Part shown: piece after piece, positions 44,598 through 56,415 of the stretch | Position numbering within the stretch: the stretch's first letter is position 1 | Layout of the letters: each line of letters begins with the position of its first letter | From: Folioceros fuciformis | Taxonomy: Eukaryota; Anthocerotophyta; Anthocerotopsida; Anthocerotales | DNA: 64,000 nt | Assembly: GCA_049999805.1 (NCBI GenBank) | Contig: JBNGIO010006224.1 | Coordinates: forward strand, 253,671-317,670 | Reading direction: 5' to 3' | The notes under the pieces: generated by a model | Seen by the model: only the letters and a program-made list of their open reading frames with translations | What the model was told of the DNA's origin: nothing | Database searches by the model: none | Translations under genes and position numbers: made by a program

Positions 44598-47500
44598 TTA
44601 AAAACACTCAGTATATTTTTTTTCACCATGATTGATATCATTGTTAATACACCTTAGAAATTGCAACCCTTGTAAAACAATACACAACTTTCCAATAATT
44701 ATTGCATTATCTACTACAGATGTGACGTCCAACTCCATAGTTATTTCCTCAAACTGTTGATCTTGTTGTATGACATGATGTAAATTGACCTGCAACATAA
44801 ATTTAGATAACGTCAAATTCATTTACATGATATTTGAATAAATATAAAAAAATCTGCTTATTTTAATTTGTTAAAGCTTACTTCGCTTGTGCCTATTTGA
44901 TGTTGTTGATTTAAAAGCTCATTTTTTCCTATGACTTGGAATGGGATTATGGAAACTTCTGACTCTAGTAAAAGCCTTAAAGCTTTTCGTGCTTCTTCGT
45001 GCTTCTTGGGAAGAGAAAAAGCTAGACATTTGAAAGAAGAACATGGCATACAATTACTACATGATCTTCATGTAAGTTACAAGCCAAGATGATGCAAACT
45101 CATAGCCTTAAGTGCAACTAACCTCTACTATACAAATAAAAAGTGGAATTTTCCATGTTCTCCACGCTTGGTGTACATTGATCAGATTTGTTACAAAACT
45201 TGGAAAGAAAATCAAACTGTATGAAAATAGTTTGAATGCATGGGTCTACATGCTCTGGTTGCAACTGTAAACATCTTATTGTTAAAATAATACAATCGTC
45301 CTTGGAAAGCATGTTGTTGGGTTCCATTGCAATAGTTGATTGGAGTTTCTTCGTTGTCATGGTATCCATGTCTGGTTCTAGATGTTTTACATGAATCAAT
45401 AAACTTTCATGTGACTTTCAAATAGGTGAGAAGAACTTTGTAAACTATGCACTACCTACTTGATTCATCATTAATTCAAACCCTCATCAGCTATTAAAAA
45501 TTCATGTGGCACCTTCAATCTCGGAAAATGTGCACTCACTATCCGCTGTCCGATCACTTTCCCAAGTTCGATCTGTCTCCAAAATTAATTGATGAATTTG
45601 GATTTGTGGCTCTATACTTTCCCAAGTTCGATCTGTCTCCAAAACTAATTGATGAATTTGGATTTGTGGCTCTATACTTTCTCGAATGTCCTCCTAGACA
45701 TAACAAGAATAGCTCTCAAGTATATGTGTTTGCTCAAGGAGAAAAGATATGAAACTTGTTGTGCATCTTATTACATTAGTCAAACTCTTACCACAATGAC
45801 TTCATCTACTTCCTTTGAAATTGTAGTCTCTTTGGATAAAAGGAATCCAACACTAGAATTTGCCTCAATGTCTATGTTTTGATAATGTTTAAGAGGATTG
45901 TTAAGTTGCATCTCTTCCTCGGGCGTTGAAGATGTGATGGAGTTTTGTAGGCCTTCATTGTAGTGGATTTCACTATCTTCTATCAAAATGGAGATAGGAA
46001 TTCTCGTTTTCTCACAAATCAATCCATTTGTTCGTAGCCCAGTCTCATCAATCATCTTCCCTTTCAACGATGTTGTACAATCTTTGCTTGGTTGTGATCT
46101 GGAGGAGCATACATATGATATTGTGTCTTGAGCTTTACGAGGTGTTATTGGGTGGTTTTCGTTTTTTGCAGCCTTCATATCTTCAAGCACTGTGTGCACT
46201 TTATTACACTCTACATTTTTCCTTTGATGTGACAACATGTGTCGAATCTTTCCAGTTAAGGACTTCGGGGTACTCAATGTAGAGTTTGCATTACTAAGAG
46301 TAGACTTCGGAGTACTTGTGCATAAAGTTGGAACCAGCTCAGTCTTCTTGGTAAACTCATGTTTACAATCCTAATAATAGGTCGTGCATATTAATCTAAT
46401 GTATGAACAAACTACACATTTTGTTGTGAGAACATGAGTTAATCATAGATCTAAATTCACTTGGAAATACCTAGTCACGAGTTTTGAGATAAGTAGTAAA
46501 ACCCCCACCCAATCCAATTTCATCCAATCCAATCCAATCCAATCCAACCCAACCCAACCCAACATAAGGTAATTATAATTAAAGATTGTGTCTAATAAAA
46601 CTCACAAGAGGTAGGTTATTCATGCTTGAAATTGTGTTTGTTTCATGTAGTTTTTGCAAAGCTCGTTCATGGTTCACCTTAAGTAATTCAAGTTCTTCCA
46701 TTGAACTTTGATACATTTTATTAAGATTTTCCATCTTGGCCCATGTGTCTAGTAGATGTTTTTTAACATTGTTTTTTGAATCACCTTCCATTAAGCAATC
46801 TGCTATTACACTTTCCAACGTGCTTTGATCATCTATATCTTTCTTTTCATGCACCATAATATCCCCACTATTGTTCTCATCATGAGGATTAAATTTATAC
46901 ATGGGTAAAATTTCCACCTGTATTTTCCTTTCAAGAATAATGATCTTTGTCATTAGATTTCTTACAACATCATATTTTTTCAGTCAATATTTTATTAGTC
47001 TCTTTAATTTGTATTAAAATTTTAGAGGGAGTGAGTATGTAACAAGAAGTTATCTTTACAAACTAGAAATAAAGCCTTAGAAAGTAGAAAATATCAAAAT
47101 AATTTGGGTCCTTATAGTGTAATTTTTTTCCTTAGTTTTAAGCTCTTGCATATTCTTTTAAAATATAAAACCATTACTTGTGCTGTGTAACCATAAATCA
47201 TAGACTTAAAAACAATCTTACAGCAAGAACATTTTTTAGTATCTATTGATTTGATTTTTTTTAAAGAAATCAAGAAACAGACACAATCTTTGATTCTCTA
47301 GTTATTACTAACCTCTTGTTTTGAAGTTGGTGTTTTAGCATCAAAGTCTCGGAACTCATCTACTACAGCACGTGTTGATGAATGTGTTTGAAGAGTAGCT
47401 CCAGATTGCATAGCTGGTTTCTCATACTGGGTGAGCTTGACTTTCAATTTCTCATTTTGTGAGCGCAACTCGATAACTTCTTCTTTTAATCTTTGTACCA

Positions 47501-48427
47501 TCTACATGAAGATTCACAGTATGCAGCCTGAGACCTAGCACCAAACCGTTGAAAGTAGAATCCATCAATTTACTTGCTACTTGAACACAATTGACATGCA
47601 TTACAACAACCACATCCGCACATGGATTCAAAATCCCTGAATGATATGTGACCACCTTGCAGCTACTTACATGGATTCAAAATCCCTGAATGATATGTGA
47701 CCACCTTGCAGCTACTTACATGGCTATCTCGCCCTCGAGATGCAGAGGAAGGGTGTGCACTCCAATTTCGCCGCATGGTTTCCTCCAATTGTTTTTTGAG
47801 GGTTAAGTTTTGGTCCTTGTAATATCGAATGTGTTCTCTTCTCTTTTGTGCCTCCCTTTCTTGATCTCTAAGCTTTTGTTCTAGTTCTCTTACTTTCTAA
47901 GCCATGACATACAATTTTAGATATAGTTATAAGAAGGAGATTAGTAAAATAATAATTATAACTATCAAGTACGAATATCACCTCAATGGCAACATATTGC
48001 TGGTTGATCCTTCCTATTGCAGAATACTTGGCCTTGGAAGCAACACAGTTCTGCTGAATATCATCGCGCATTTGTCGTTTCACTGTATCCTCAGCATGCG
48101 CTAATCGCACAAGGAGCCTGCAAATTCATGGGTTGAGTACAATCTCAAGAAACGTATTTCATTCAAGCGGCCAGCAGCTTGTAAGGCATGAGGCTCTTAC
48201 TGTTTGTGCTGGTCTTCTCTGTGGTTAACTGCCATTTTGAGTCGGAAGACTTCCGCTTGCATTTCTAAATACCGATCCTCTGATATAGGGCCTCCCTCCC
48301 AGATGGGGCGCCCTCGTTTGGATCTGATGTCGGTTGACGCTCCATACAAACTGCATTCATCGGACATGGCACCTTTGGAGCGGGCCGAGACAGGCCTTCG
48401 CCCATCTATCACAGACACAACATCCAT
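44598..48427 (-). CDS. RPGRIP1L/fantom-like ciliary transition-zone protein, compact form
   Basis: Animal RPGRIP1L organises the ciliary transition zone. Ten exons close in phase: 48427-48201, 48117-47982, 47896-47720, 47501-47313, 46917-46606, 46370-45792, 45693-45513, 45377-45123, 45021-44882 and 44789-44598, giving 795 residues. A TAA lies two codons before the ATG, fixing the start. Exons 1-5 make a coiled coil in the fantom order (SEDRYLEMQAEVFRLK, LLVRLAHAEDTVKRQM, KVRELEQKLRDQEREAQKRR, MVQRLKEEVIELRSQNEKLK). Exons 8-10 form one C2-like domain (DCIILTIRCLQLQPEHVDP, ARKALRLLLESEVSIIPFQV, IIGKLCIVLQGLQFL) resembling the RPGRIP1 C-terminal domain. The two central C2 domains of animal proteins are absent, and the introns (at most 395 nt) are too small to hide them. 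The gene is AT-rich, unlike its neighbours. The homology is from memory and needs a profile search. Confidence 0.72.
45557..45680 (-). repeat. In-frame 60-bp tandem duplication in exon 7
   Basis: Two 60-bp units (about 45558-45617 and 45618-45677) differ by one base (AAAATTAATT versus AAAACTAATT). In the fantom-like frame they encode the 20-residue unit ESIEPQIQIHQL(V/I)LETDRTW twice, at about residues 545-584. Confidence 0.93.
46500..46562. repeat. Pentanucleotide microsatellite (CCAAT/CCCAA)n
   Basis: Runs of CCAAT units change into CCCAA units. It lies in the intron between exons 5 and 6 of the fantom-like gene. Confidence 0.88.
47621..47719. repeat. 49-bp tandem duplication covering a splice donor
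   Basis: Two identical units start at 47621 and 47670 (CATGGATTCAAAATCCC to AGCTACTTA). The right-hand unit contains the donor of exon 3 (minus strand CAT|GTAAGT at 47720/47719), so the intron carries a second copy of the same CATGTAAGT 49 bp downstream. Confidence 0.9.
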
Positions 48428-49292
48428 GGGCCGTTAAGGTTGTCGGAAGTGAAGTTGTAGCCTAAAGCAACTGCACAGGGGAACTCATGGGGTTCAGATC
48501 CACGGCACGGCAGCCAGGTGCTGCATTGTGAGACCAATGCTTGTTTCCCAATCCTTTCTGGCTCTAACCCTAGTCCATGTGAACCGACTGCCCTGCACCA
48601 ATTCAGGGGGTACTTGCGGTTTCACGCACTAAACTAATCCGACCCGATGTGTGCACAGCAGGGGACTCTCACATTTCACTCCTTCGCCCTCGGCTCTCCT
48701 TCCTGTGTTTTGAGCCGAACTTGTCTCTGGTGGAATCCGAAACGCATTACTATCAGATCAACTTTTCTGGAAGAAGGAAGGGAACGTGGCAGAGGGCGGG
48801 AAGCATTCCGAGGCTGGTGCATGATCAGAACCGGCTACATTGCACACAAGCATCCGTGCAAGGAAGGACAGTTCAAGCCGACGCGACACGGAGTCGCCTG
48901 AGACGAGTGACGTGCAGCATGACAGACCCTACCCCAGGGCTCCAAGGCAGCAGGAAAGGAGTGGAGTGCACGTACCGCCGCGGTTGGCAGGGGGAGGCGA
49001 ATCGGGCCGATCGGAGTCATCCATGGAGTCCAGGTATGCAAGCTCTTCTGCTGTGCGATTCAGATAGACCATGGCTGCGCGAGTGCCTGCGCACGCGCAC
49101 GTCAAGGGGCGCGCGGCTCCGATGAGAAAGCAGCTCCCGCACTCCTCCGCCAACACAGTACCGAACCGAACCGGGCAAACGTGGTCGCTTGGTCACCTAA
49201 GCCCTGCCCGTGTGAAACGCTACATTCTTGGTCACCTTTACTCTTCTCACATTCCTCATCAGCCCAACCTCTCGTGTGGTGGCGTGGTCGGG
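48428..49292. other. Divergent intergenic region, fantom-like gene and YlmG
   Basis: The fantom-like gene leaves to the left and YlmG to the right, so both promoters must lie here. No coding exon was recognised. The YlmG frame is open back to an ATG at 49071, so part of this could be coding if that start is used. Confidence 0.4.
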
Positions 49293-49940
49293 ATGGCGTT
49301 GCATCTTGTTGCGCACGCGCATGCCGGGCTCACCAGGCCATTTCCCGGATCCATTTCTGGATTTTGCTGCGCTCCTTGCCACTTCTCTGGATTGCGTCAG
49401 CGTCGTGCGGGGAGTGTGAGCAGGAAAGCCAGAACATGGGCCAGGTGCAGGGGTGACAGCGAAGAGCAGGGCAACAGGGTCTCAGTGTCGGGGCCGCTGC
49501 TGTCTTTCTCCGCTATATCGCCGTTTCTGGCAGATGGAGCCGCAGCTGCAGGAGGAGGTGCAGAGGATGGCGTTCAGTTGCATTCAGGCGGTGTTGAGAG
49601 TGTAGCAGCTTTTCTACACGGCTTGCCACTGGCTGACCTAGACCCTGACACAGCACAGCTTCTGGCCAACATCTTAGGTCCTTTGTTTGCCTCATTGAAT
49701 TTCCTTTTCATCTTGAGGATCGTCATGTCCTGGTACCCTGCCTTGCCGGTCGGCAAGTTCCCTTTTGTGATTGCTTATGCCCCGACTGAGCCCGTGCTTG
49801 AACCTACTAGGAGGTTCATTCCGCCTGTGGGGGGCGTTGATATTTCGCCTATCGTTTGGGTTGCATTGCTGAGCTTCCTGAATGAGATCCTTCTAGGGCA
49901 GCAAGGGTTGCTTGTTCTTTTATCTCAAGAGAGGCTCTGA
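49293..49940 (+). CDS. YLMG1: YlmG family (YGGT/CCB3-like) plastid membrane protein
   Basis: YlmG proteins are small integral membrane proteins of plastids, linked to nucleoid distribution; the CCB3 branch acts in cytochrome b6 haem attachment. Single exon; the frame is open from an ATG at 49071 (289 residues). I prefer the ATG at 49293 (215 residues), which begins a transit-peptide-like segment and gives a length near that of the Arabidopsis protein. The conserved core has two membrane helices: NILGPLFASLNFLFILRIVM, SWYPALPVGKFPF, APTEPVLEPTRRFIPPVGGVDISPIVW, then LNEILLGQQGLLVLL. The core is unambiguous; the start is not. Confidence 0.88.
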   Translation: MALHLVAHAHAGLTRPFPGSISGFCCAPCHFSGLRQRRAGSVSRKARTWARCRGDSEEQGNRVSVSGPLLSFSAISPFLADGAAAAGGGAEDGVQLHSGGVESVAAFLHGLPLADLDPDTAQLLANILGPLFASLNFLFILRIVMSWYPALPVGKFPFVIAYAPTEPVLEPTRRFIPPVGGVDISPIVWVALLSFLNEILLGQQGLLVLLSQERL

Positions 49941-50498
49941 TTACTTAGCAGTTCCTTACAACTGTAACCACTTTTGTGCAGCAGCTGACTCCTTGACCCA
50001 ATGTTCCACCGAATTGGTGGGAAATGCAGCATGGGTCTAGTGACTTCATTGTGCTGTTACTCCGGCTCCTCCTCTGTAGAAGGCTGTTTAGTCCATCACC
50101 CGGCGGTTTACCACCTGGCTCTCAAATTGTGGAACATCAGTAGCTCGGTCCACGTTGCTCACACGAAGAGCATAATACGCAAGGGGCCCTTCACAATCTA
50201 AAATGCATCCTGATCAAGTCAAACCCGGCCACGCGAGGACGTAGAACCCAGACAACAACGTGGTCCTCTACATTAAAGGCTAACCTGAACAGAAACAGCT
50301 CCCACGTCGTCGAGTAGTTTTAACCTCAGAGATATTTGATTTAAGACAAGGAAAGCCTTTTCTTTGACATTACCAACTTGGAAGGCACAGATACATAAAC
50401 ATGTTATTACACCGGAAGTGGGAACACACATGTGGGGTGGCACAAATCACAGAAACTCGATCGATGAGCCGTACTCACACCCTACACCGTTGCCTTAT
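49941..50498. other. Intergenic stretch between convergent genes
   Basis: 3' flanks of YlmG and of the desaturase. No additional coding feature was seen. Confidence 0.4.
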
Positions 50499-52078
50499 CT
50501 ATCCAGATGAATGCAAGGCCAGCTTTGCCATATGCTCCTTCCTAGGAAGCTTCACTTTGGTGGCCAAACCCACAGCTTCCAGAGCCTTAACCACATACCA
50601 CGTTGGGTCCAGCTGCCACCACTCGAGACCGTGTCGAGCAGAGTACTCGAAGGCATGATGGTTATTGTGCCACCCTTCGCCGAAGGCCAAAAGAGCTACC
50701 CACCTGGACGACCAAACGGAGCAGCTTAACATTAGATTCCAAGGACAGCACAACATCGTGGGGAATGGCTGCTCAAGAATTGCCAGAGAGTTATCCTCAC
50801 CAATTGTTCCTGGAAAGATCACCAGTGTTCCACTGCTGAGTCCCCCACACATGAGAAGCCGAGTTCACAAACCATGTGATGTGATAAACCCACACCGTTC
50901 GGACAGCCTGCAGTTAACAATACTCTGTTAGACCGTGATCAGATGGGGATGGCCAACACGTAATATGGGCAGATAGAGTGACACGACATACCATGCCCCA
51001 GACTATGTAAGGGACGCCTCCCAGCGCGTACAGTAGAACGGCCATCATCGTCGGATGAAGAGGATAGGTTTTCTGGACAAACTTGTAGAACTTGTCATTC
51101 TGCATGTCACCAATGTTGCTGCGAGCTCCAACCTACGTGGTGCTGGGCAACGTTAGAGAAGAGAATAAACCATTGACACCTTCCTGGAGTTCAAAAATTC
51201 AGAAAGACATACCCGCTGTTCGGTTGACAGGTCATCCAGCAACCATCCCATGTGGCTGTGCCAAAAGCCTTCGTAAGGAGAGTGCGGGTCCAATGCTGTG
51301 TCACAGTGTTGATGGTGATACCTGTGGGAGCTCACCCATTCCAAAGGATCTCCCTGAATACCAGACCACACCAAGTCACTGCGTCATCACATCAGCTCAT
51401 TGAGGAACCAAACTAACATAACTATGCTAGCTCGGTTATTCCAAGAATTAGGGGGGACAAAACCTGCACAGCTTGGACTCCGCAGTAGGCGAAAGTATAC
51501 TCCAACCACTTGGGCAGCTTGAAACTCTTGTGTGACAAGTTCCGGTGATACGACAGTGTGATACCAAAAAGTCCAGTTATCACGTAAAGCAGCACAAACA
51601 CTCCAAAAGCTTGCCATGAGAAAGTAAACGGGGCAAGCAAGCAGAGAGCATGCATCACCCCTAAATAGCCTCCGTACATCAAGTCCTTAGCTGTCCACTT
51701 CCTGTTCAAAAAGTAGGGCCTCTGCCTGGTCACTGGAACCTCAGAAAACCAGATTCTGCTGGCCCCCGACGTGGATGCAGCTGCAGCTTCGGTTTCCTCG
51801 CAAGCAGCCTCAACACGCACTGCACCTTGCTTCCCTGACCGAGGTCCTCCAGTGAGAACCAAGCATCGAAGCGCTGATCCTGAGAAAAAATCTCGGGCCT
51901 GTATCCTCGTCGCCGAGCTTCTCACAGAAGCACTCCTGCTACAACAACCTCCTGCGTGGCTAGGGACTGCAACAGAACTAACAGGGCTGGCCTGCCTGTG
52001 TTTGGTAGTTTGCGACGGGGATGCCCTAGCCGGCACGTTGCACGCTCCGACAACAGGAATTGAAGCGGCAACCGCCAT
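50499..52078 (-). CDS. Plastid acyl-lipid / acyl-CoA desaturase-like (FAD5/ADS family)
   Basis: A membrane di-iron fatty acid desaturase. In Arabidopsis the plastid member FAD5 makes the delta-7 double bond on palmitoyl-MGDG, and other ADS members act at delta-9. Five exons close in phase: 52078-51464, 51353-51213, 51132-50992, 50907-50801 and 50703-50499, giving 402 residues. The first about 95 residues are Ser/Ala/Arg-rich, fitting a transit peptide. The three histidine boxes are intact: HRNLSH (178-183), HRYHH (215-219) and HNNHH (347-351). Four hydrophobic helices surround them. The ATG at 52078 is followed by a typical MAVAAS start. Regiospecificity (delta-7 or delta-9) cannot be decided from the motifs. 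Confidence 0.93.
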
Positions 52079-53383
52079 TGACGCTCGCTGTGCACAGAAG
52101 TGCCACCAAGTGTGCCACGGCCTCACAATCGGCGCATTTCCACCTCGAAAACACCCGCAACAGGTCTCCTCCCCGCAAAAACCTCGGGCGTCAAAACCTT
52201 TGCGGATGCCGCCCTAGTGAAATCAAAGGAAAAAAAACGAAGCCACTATCTGCACTGAGTCGCTACTGTGCTCAGCAGGCTAACCAGAAACGAACCGAAC
52301 CTGCAAAAGATGCACTGGCACTGTCAGTTCAGTCCATACTGAACTCGTAGCTTCAGCAAGCGCAAGAACAAAACCAATGTAGGCTCTTGAGAGAGCCTTC
52401 TAACAACAGAGCACAACAGAATCGAATGTAATCTTAAAATGATGCGAGATGCGGAGTTGGCAGTGAACCGCACACAGCTAGGAACGAATCAGACCAGAGT
52501 CAAGGCACGCGAGTGGGAGGCATGCCGACTCACCGCACAATGCAAAATGCATATCAAACGACTGACATTCAAGGTTGGCGAATATGGACCTAGGAATGAA
52601 ATCCACGAAGCAGCACAAAGCGCTGCCAACAAACAGAGCTTGCTGGGCAGGCAAGATCTCCGAAAACCGATCCTAGAAGAAGAGAATCGACCAAACTAGA
52701 GCAAGGACAGATGTATGCACCGCACCAAAACCGCGTCCCAGCAGCAGCAGAGACAAGGACGGTTGAGGGCCAGGTTACATCAGGCGACAGGTGCCACAAG
52801 GCGGGCAGCAATCCGACAACACATGGCGTCACCTGCAGGAATTTGCAGTTCGGCGATGGCGGGCGCCCGTCACACAGAAAGCGCGAAAGGAGATCACTAT
52901 TCGCAGGGCGTCTTATAAAGAACCGCTAAATTTGCAATGGGGTCAGGTCAGCCTGACCGTGATTAAGGTGATCGGTTAACCAAGCAAAAGAGAAATCCCG
53001 CGGGCCACTCCCAGGCCGGATAAGGTGCGGCTCCAGTGCTGCTGCCTGTCCCCTGGCCCGCCTCTTGGTGGCGAATGTGCTGGGCGAAACCTTGGTTCTG
53101 ACACCAGAGCAAATTCTGATCCTCTCGAATTCTAGAACAATATGTAGGAGACTGTCATGGTACACAAGGATAAATACTTGAAGTGGATATTGTCGATGTC
53201 ATCCTGGGGTGGGATGAAGGCATGGTGATAACCACGTCCTATACTTTCTGTTCGCACTTTCTTGGTAGCCTACGTCTAGTTAACTAGAGAGCACCAGGTA
53301 TATACTTCCTTGATGACGGACATCCACTTCCAGTAAACAGCGCATAAAACATCGCCACAGCTTGCTCCTCAACGAGGCAGACG
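52079..53383. other. Intergenic: desaturase upstream region and PCK 3' flank
   Basis: The side next to 52078 is the likely promoter and 5' UTR of the desaturase; the right side is the 3' flank of PEP carboxykinase. No coding feature was supported. Confidence 0.4.
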
Positions 53384-56300
53384 TCACTGTGGGCCAGCAG
53401 CCAGGATCTCCTCTGTCAGCTTGCTGTCCCCACCCACTTGGTAATCGGCAAACTTCTCAAAGTTTTTCTGAAATAATCTGGCCAGTTTGGTGACGGTTTC
53501 GGTGTAGGCCGCTTTGTCAGCCCACTGCACATGTAAGCACGAGGGAAAGGATGACTTGATTAGAGTGCGTCAGCTGGAAACCCAAAAGCCTCGGTCAAGG
53601 AAGCGGGTTGTGTGAAACTTACCATGGCCTCGGGATGGAGTAGCTCTGAAGGCACTCCCTCCACAGCGTCAGGGATCTGAAGACCGAACACAGGTGTTGC
53701 AGAGTAGGTGGCTTTAAGGAGAGCCCCGTTGTGGATGGCGTCGATGATCTTGCGAGTGTATGCCAGCTTAATACGCTGACCCACCCCGTAGCTTTAATTC
53801 AACATGATACATAAGACGGTGTGAGCTTGTGTGCGAATCAGTAGTGATGGCATCAGGATTATAAGCCCACAACAATACTGCATACCTGCCGCCTGTCCAT
53901 CCTGTGTTCACGAGCCACGCTGTGGCACCGTGAGTCTGCATCTTCTCTGCCAACATGGCTGCGTATTTCGTTGGGTGCAGCATGATGAACGCAGCTCCGA
54001 AGCAGGCAGAAAACGTGGCCGTTGGCTCTTTAATGCCATCTTCAGTGCCAGCCACCTAGAATGCGAACGACAGACTCTGGTGTCAGGGTAGCGAGAGCCC
54101 CACATACACCAAGGTGTTAAGGATGTTGTGACATACCAGAGCAGTGTATCCACTGATGAAATGGTACATAGTCTGGGCCAGGCTGAGCTTGCTCACTGGT
54201 GGCAAGACACCGAATGCATCGCATGCCAGAAGAATGATATTCTTCGGATGGGGACCCACACACGGGATCTTTGCATTTGGCACAAACTCTATGGGGTAAG
54301 CTGCCCTTGTATTTTCTGAGATACAAGACACACGCAACGTCAACAACCGATAGCCTGTACTAATGCACCAAAAATATATCACACATATTTTGTTTCCTGT
54401 ACCTGTAACGGAGTTGTCTGTGAAGTCAACCTCCCGAAAATGCTCATCGAACACTACGTTCTCTAGAACTGAAATCCCAGCGACAAAAGTATCAGAAGCA
54501 GAGTATCCGTCATGGAAGAACTGACGAAGCTGCACGGAGAGCAGTTATAGGGACCACAAACTGAGTGAGCATCAGGTACCAGTGCCAAATTTGATAGCAT
54601 TGAAGATGTCTGGCTCCTTCTCACGAGACAGGTCAATGCACTTGGCATAACATCCTCCTTCAATGTTGGAGACACCCTTGGAGCTCCAGCAATGCTCATC
54701 ATCGCCAATAAGGTAACGGTTATGATCTGTTGACAAGGTGGTCTTTCCTGTGCCTGCAAACGAGCACATTAAAACAGTTTATGTGCTGTTTCAAACATGG
54801 AACTGCAAACAAAGAGCAAAGCAAGGACTCGTCCTCTTACCCGATAGGCCAAAGAACAATGCCACGTCTCCAGATTTGCCCATGTTACAACCAGAGTGAA
54901 GTGATAAAATGCCCCTCTTGGGCATCAAGTAGTGCATAACACTGAAGAGTCCCTTCTTCATTTCACCAGCGTACAAGGTCCCCAGGATCACCATCTCTCT
55001 TCTCCTCAAATTCAGATCAATGCTGGTAGAGGAGGTCATGTAGTGCGTGTATCGGTTGCAGGGAAACTGTCCAGCATTGTAGATGGTGAAGTCCGGGGTT
55101 CCAAAGTCCTCGAGTTCCTCAGCCGTTGGACGAATACACCTGCCAATCATACACTTGTAACAAAACCCTCACCAGAGACGAAATGTTATGTGAGGACTTG
55201 AACCCAGAGACTGGTGCACAAGTGAAATCGAGTGTGACATTACTCACATGTTGTGCATAAACAAGGAATGATAAGCCTTTGCGGACACTATCCTGACTTT
55301 GATGCGGTTTTCAGGATCCCAATTGAGAAACTGGTCATTCACAAACACCTGCATGCAACACAGCAGGATGTCATCAACAGGGCAGGAGATATTTGCCATT
55401 GTTTGGGAAGAGTTCTACCCAGCCTGTAAGCAACCTTTTCAAGGGACGTGAGGTAGTCCACGGCCCGTTCCCTGTTGATTAAGAAGGTCTCCTCATCCAT
55501 CTCAATGTTGGGAGACCCCCTGCAAAAGCACGAACGAGGCCGGCCAGCCAGAGTCAAAAATTGAAAGAGTGCGCGAGTGAGTAGGACGAGGCGCTGGGAT
55601 TCACGATAAGGCCTCTTACTTTCCCCACCATAGGTCATTCTGGGAACTATCTTCAACCACAACTCGCTTATCTTTGGGCGAACGACCAGTCTTGGCTCCG
55701 GAGAGAGTGGCCAGAGCTCCAGTTGCAGTGATGTACGATCCCTTCTCAAACTTGATCGCCTGCTCGTAGAGCTCTGCGAAAAAGGAAAATTGAGACGGAA
55801 CGAGGTGGCACGGCATGCAGTGGTGGCCTCAGTGCGAGCTCACCTCCTGGAGACAGATTGTAGAGCACATGAGTGAACTTCAGCGAGCTATCACTGATGA
55901 CGGGCCTGGTCGGTATGAAGGACTCTCGATGTCTGGACTTTTCCGGATCCCCGGTCACAACTTGAGGCCCGATATCCCGAGTCAAGGACGCAAGAGATGC
56001 ACTGCAACAAAGCACGCACGCACGCACGCACGGGGGTGAGGCACGAAATCCAGGTACCCGAACGTGCGGCACAGAAACAAGTCAAGCACTTGCCCCTGCA
56101 GGGTGGCCGGACGTACCTGATGGAGTACATCCGCTGGCGCTGCCTCTCCTCTTCCGAGATCCTGGAGGCGCTCCTGGGAGTGGAGGGAGCGGATTTCTTC
56201 TTCTGCATGGAATGCAAATGATCAAGCGAGCTGGCTCGCACGGTGGGAGTGCTGTCGTCCGTGCACACATCCAGGTCCCCATCCTCCGCGGTCCTACCGC

Positions 56301-56415
56301 GCAACGGGGTGGAGACATCGTCCGACGGCCCCTCCGACCTCCTCAGCGTCTCAATCTTTGGCAAGCCGTTGAGCCCGCTGGTGCCGTTGGACTCGAAGAT
56401 GGCGTCCTGGCCCAT
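53384..56415 (-). CDS. PCK1: Phosphoenolpyruvate carboxykinase (ATP)
   Basis: It converts oxaloacetate and ATP to PEP, CO2 and ADP in the cytosol, the key step of gluconeogenesis from lipid or organic acids. Twelve exons close in phase: 56415-56117, 55932-55844, 55773-55620, 55519-55435, 55348-55248, 55139-54841, 54753-54580, 54468-54403, 54315-54137, 54055-53886, 53791-53623 and 53524-53384, giving 641 residues. Motifs: TGRSPKDKR (substrate site), P-loop [11 protein letters not shown] (about 340-350, split by an intron), kinase-2 [33 protein letters not shown] and NTGWTGGSYGVGQR. The N-terminal about 110 residues are a plant-type extension with [14 protein letters not shown], basic and Ser-rich like the region phosphorylated in plant PEPCKs. 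All expected catalytic motifs are present. Confidence 0.96.
56008..56034. repeat. Short (CACG)n microsatellite
   Basis: About five ACGC/CACG units lie inside the first intron of the PCK gene. Confidence 0.85.

Noticed and set aside
5473-52078. Idea that the plastid-protein genes (VDR, CPP1, YlmG, desaturase) form a functional cluster.
   Set aside because: They are on both strands, many kilobases apart, separated by unrelated genes and transposons; plastid proteins are common enough for this by chance.
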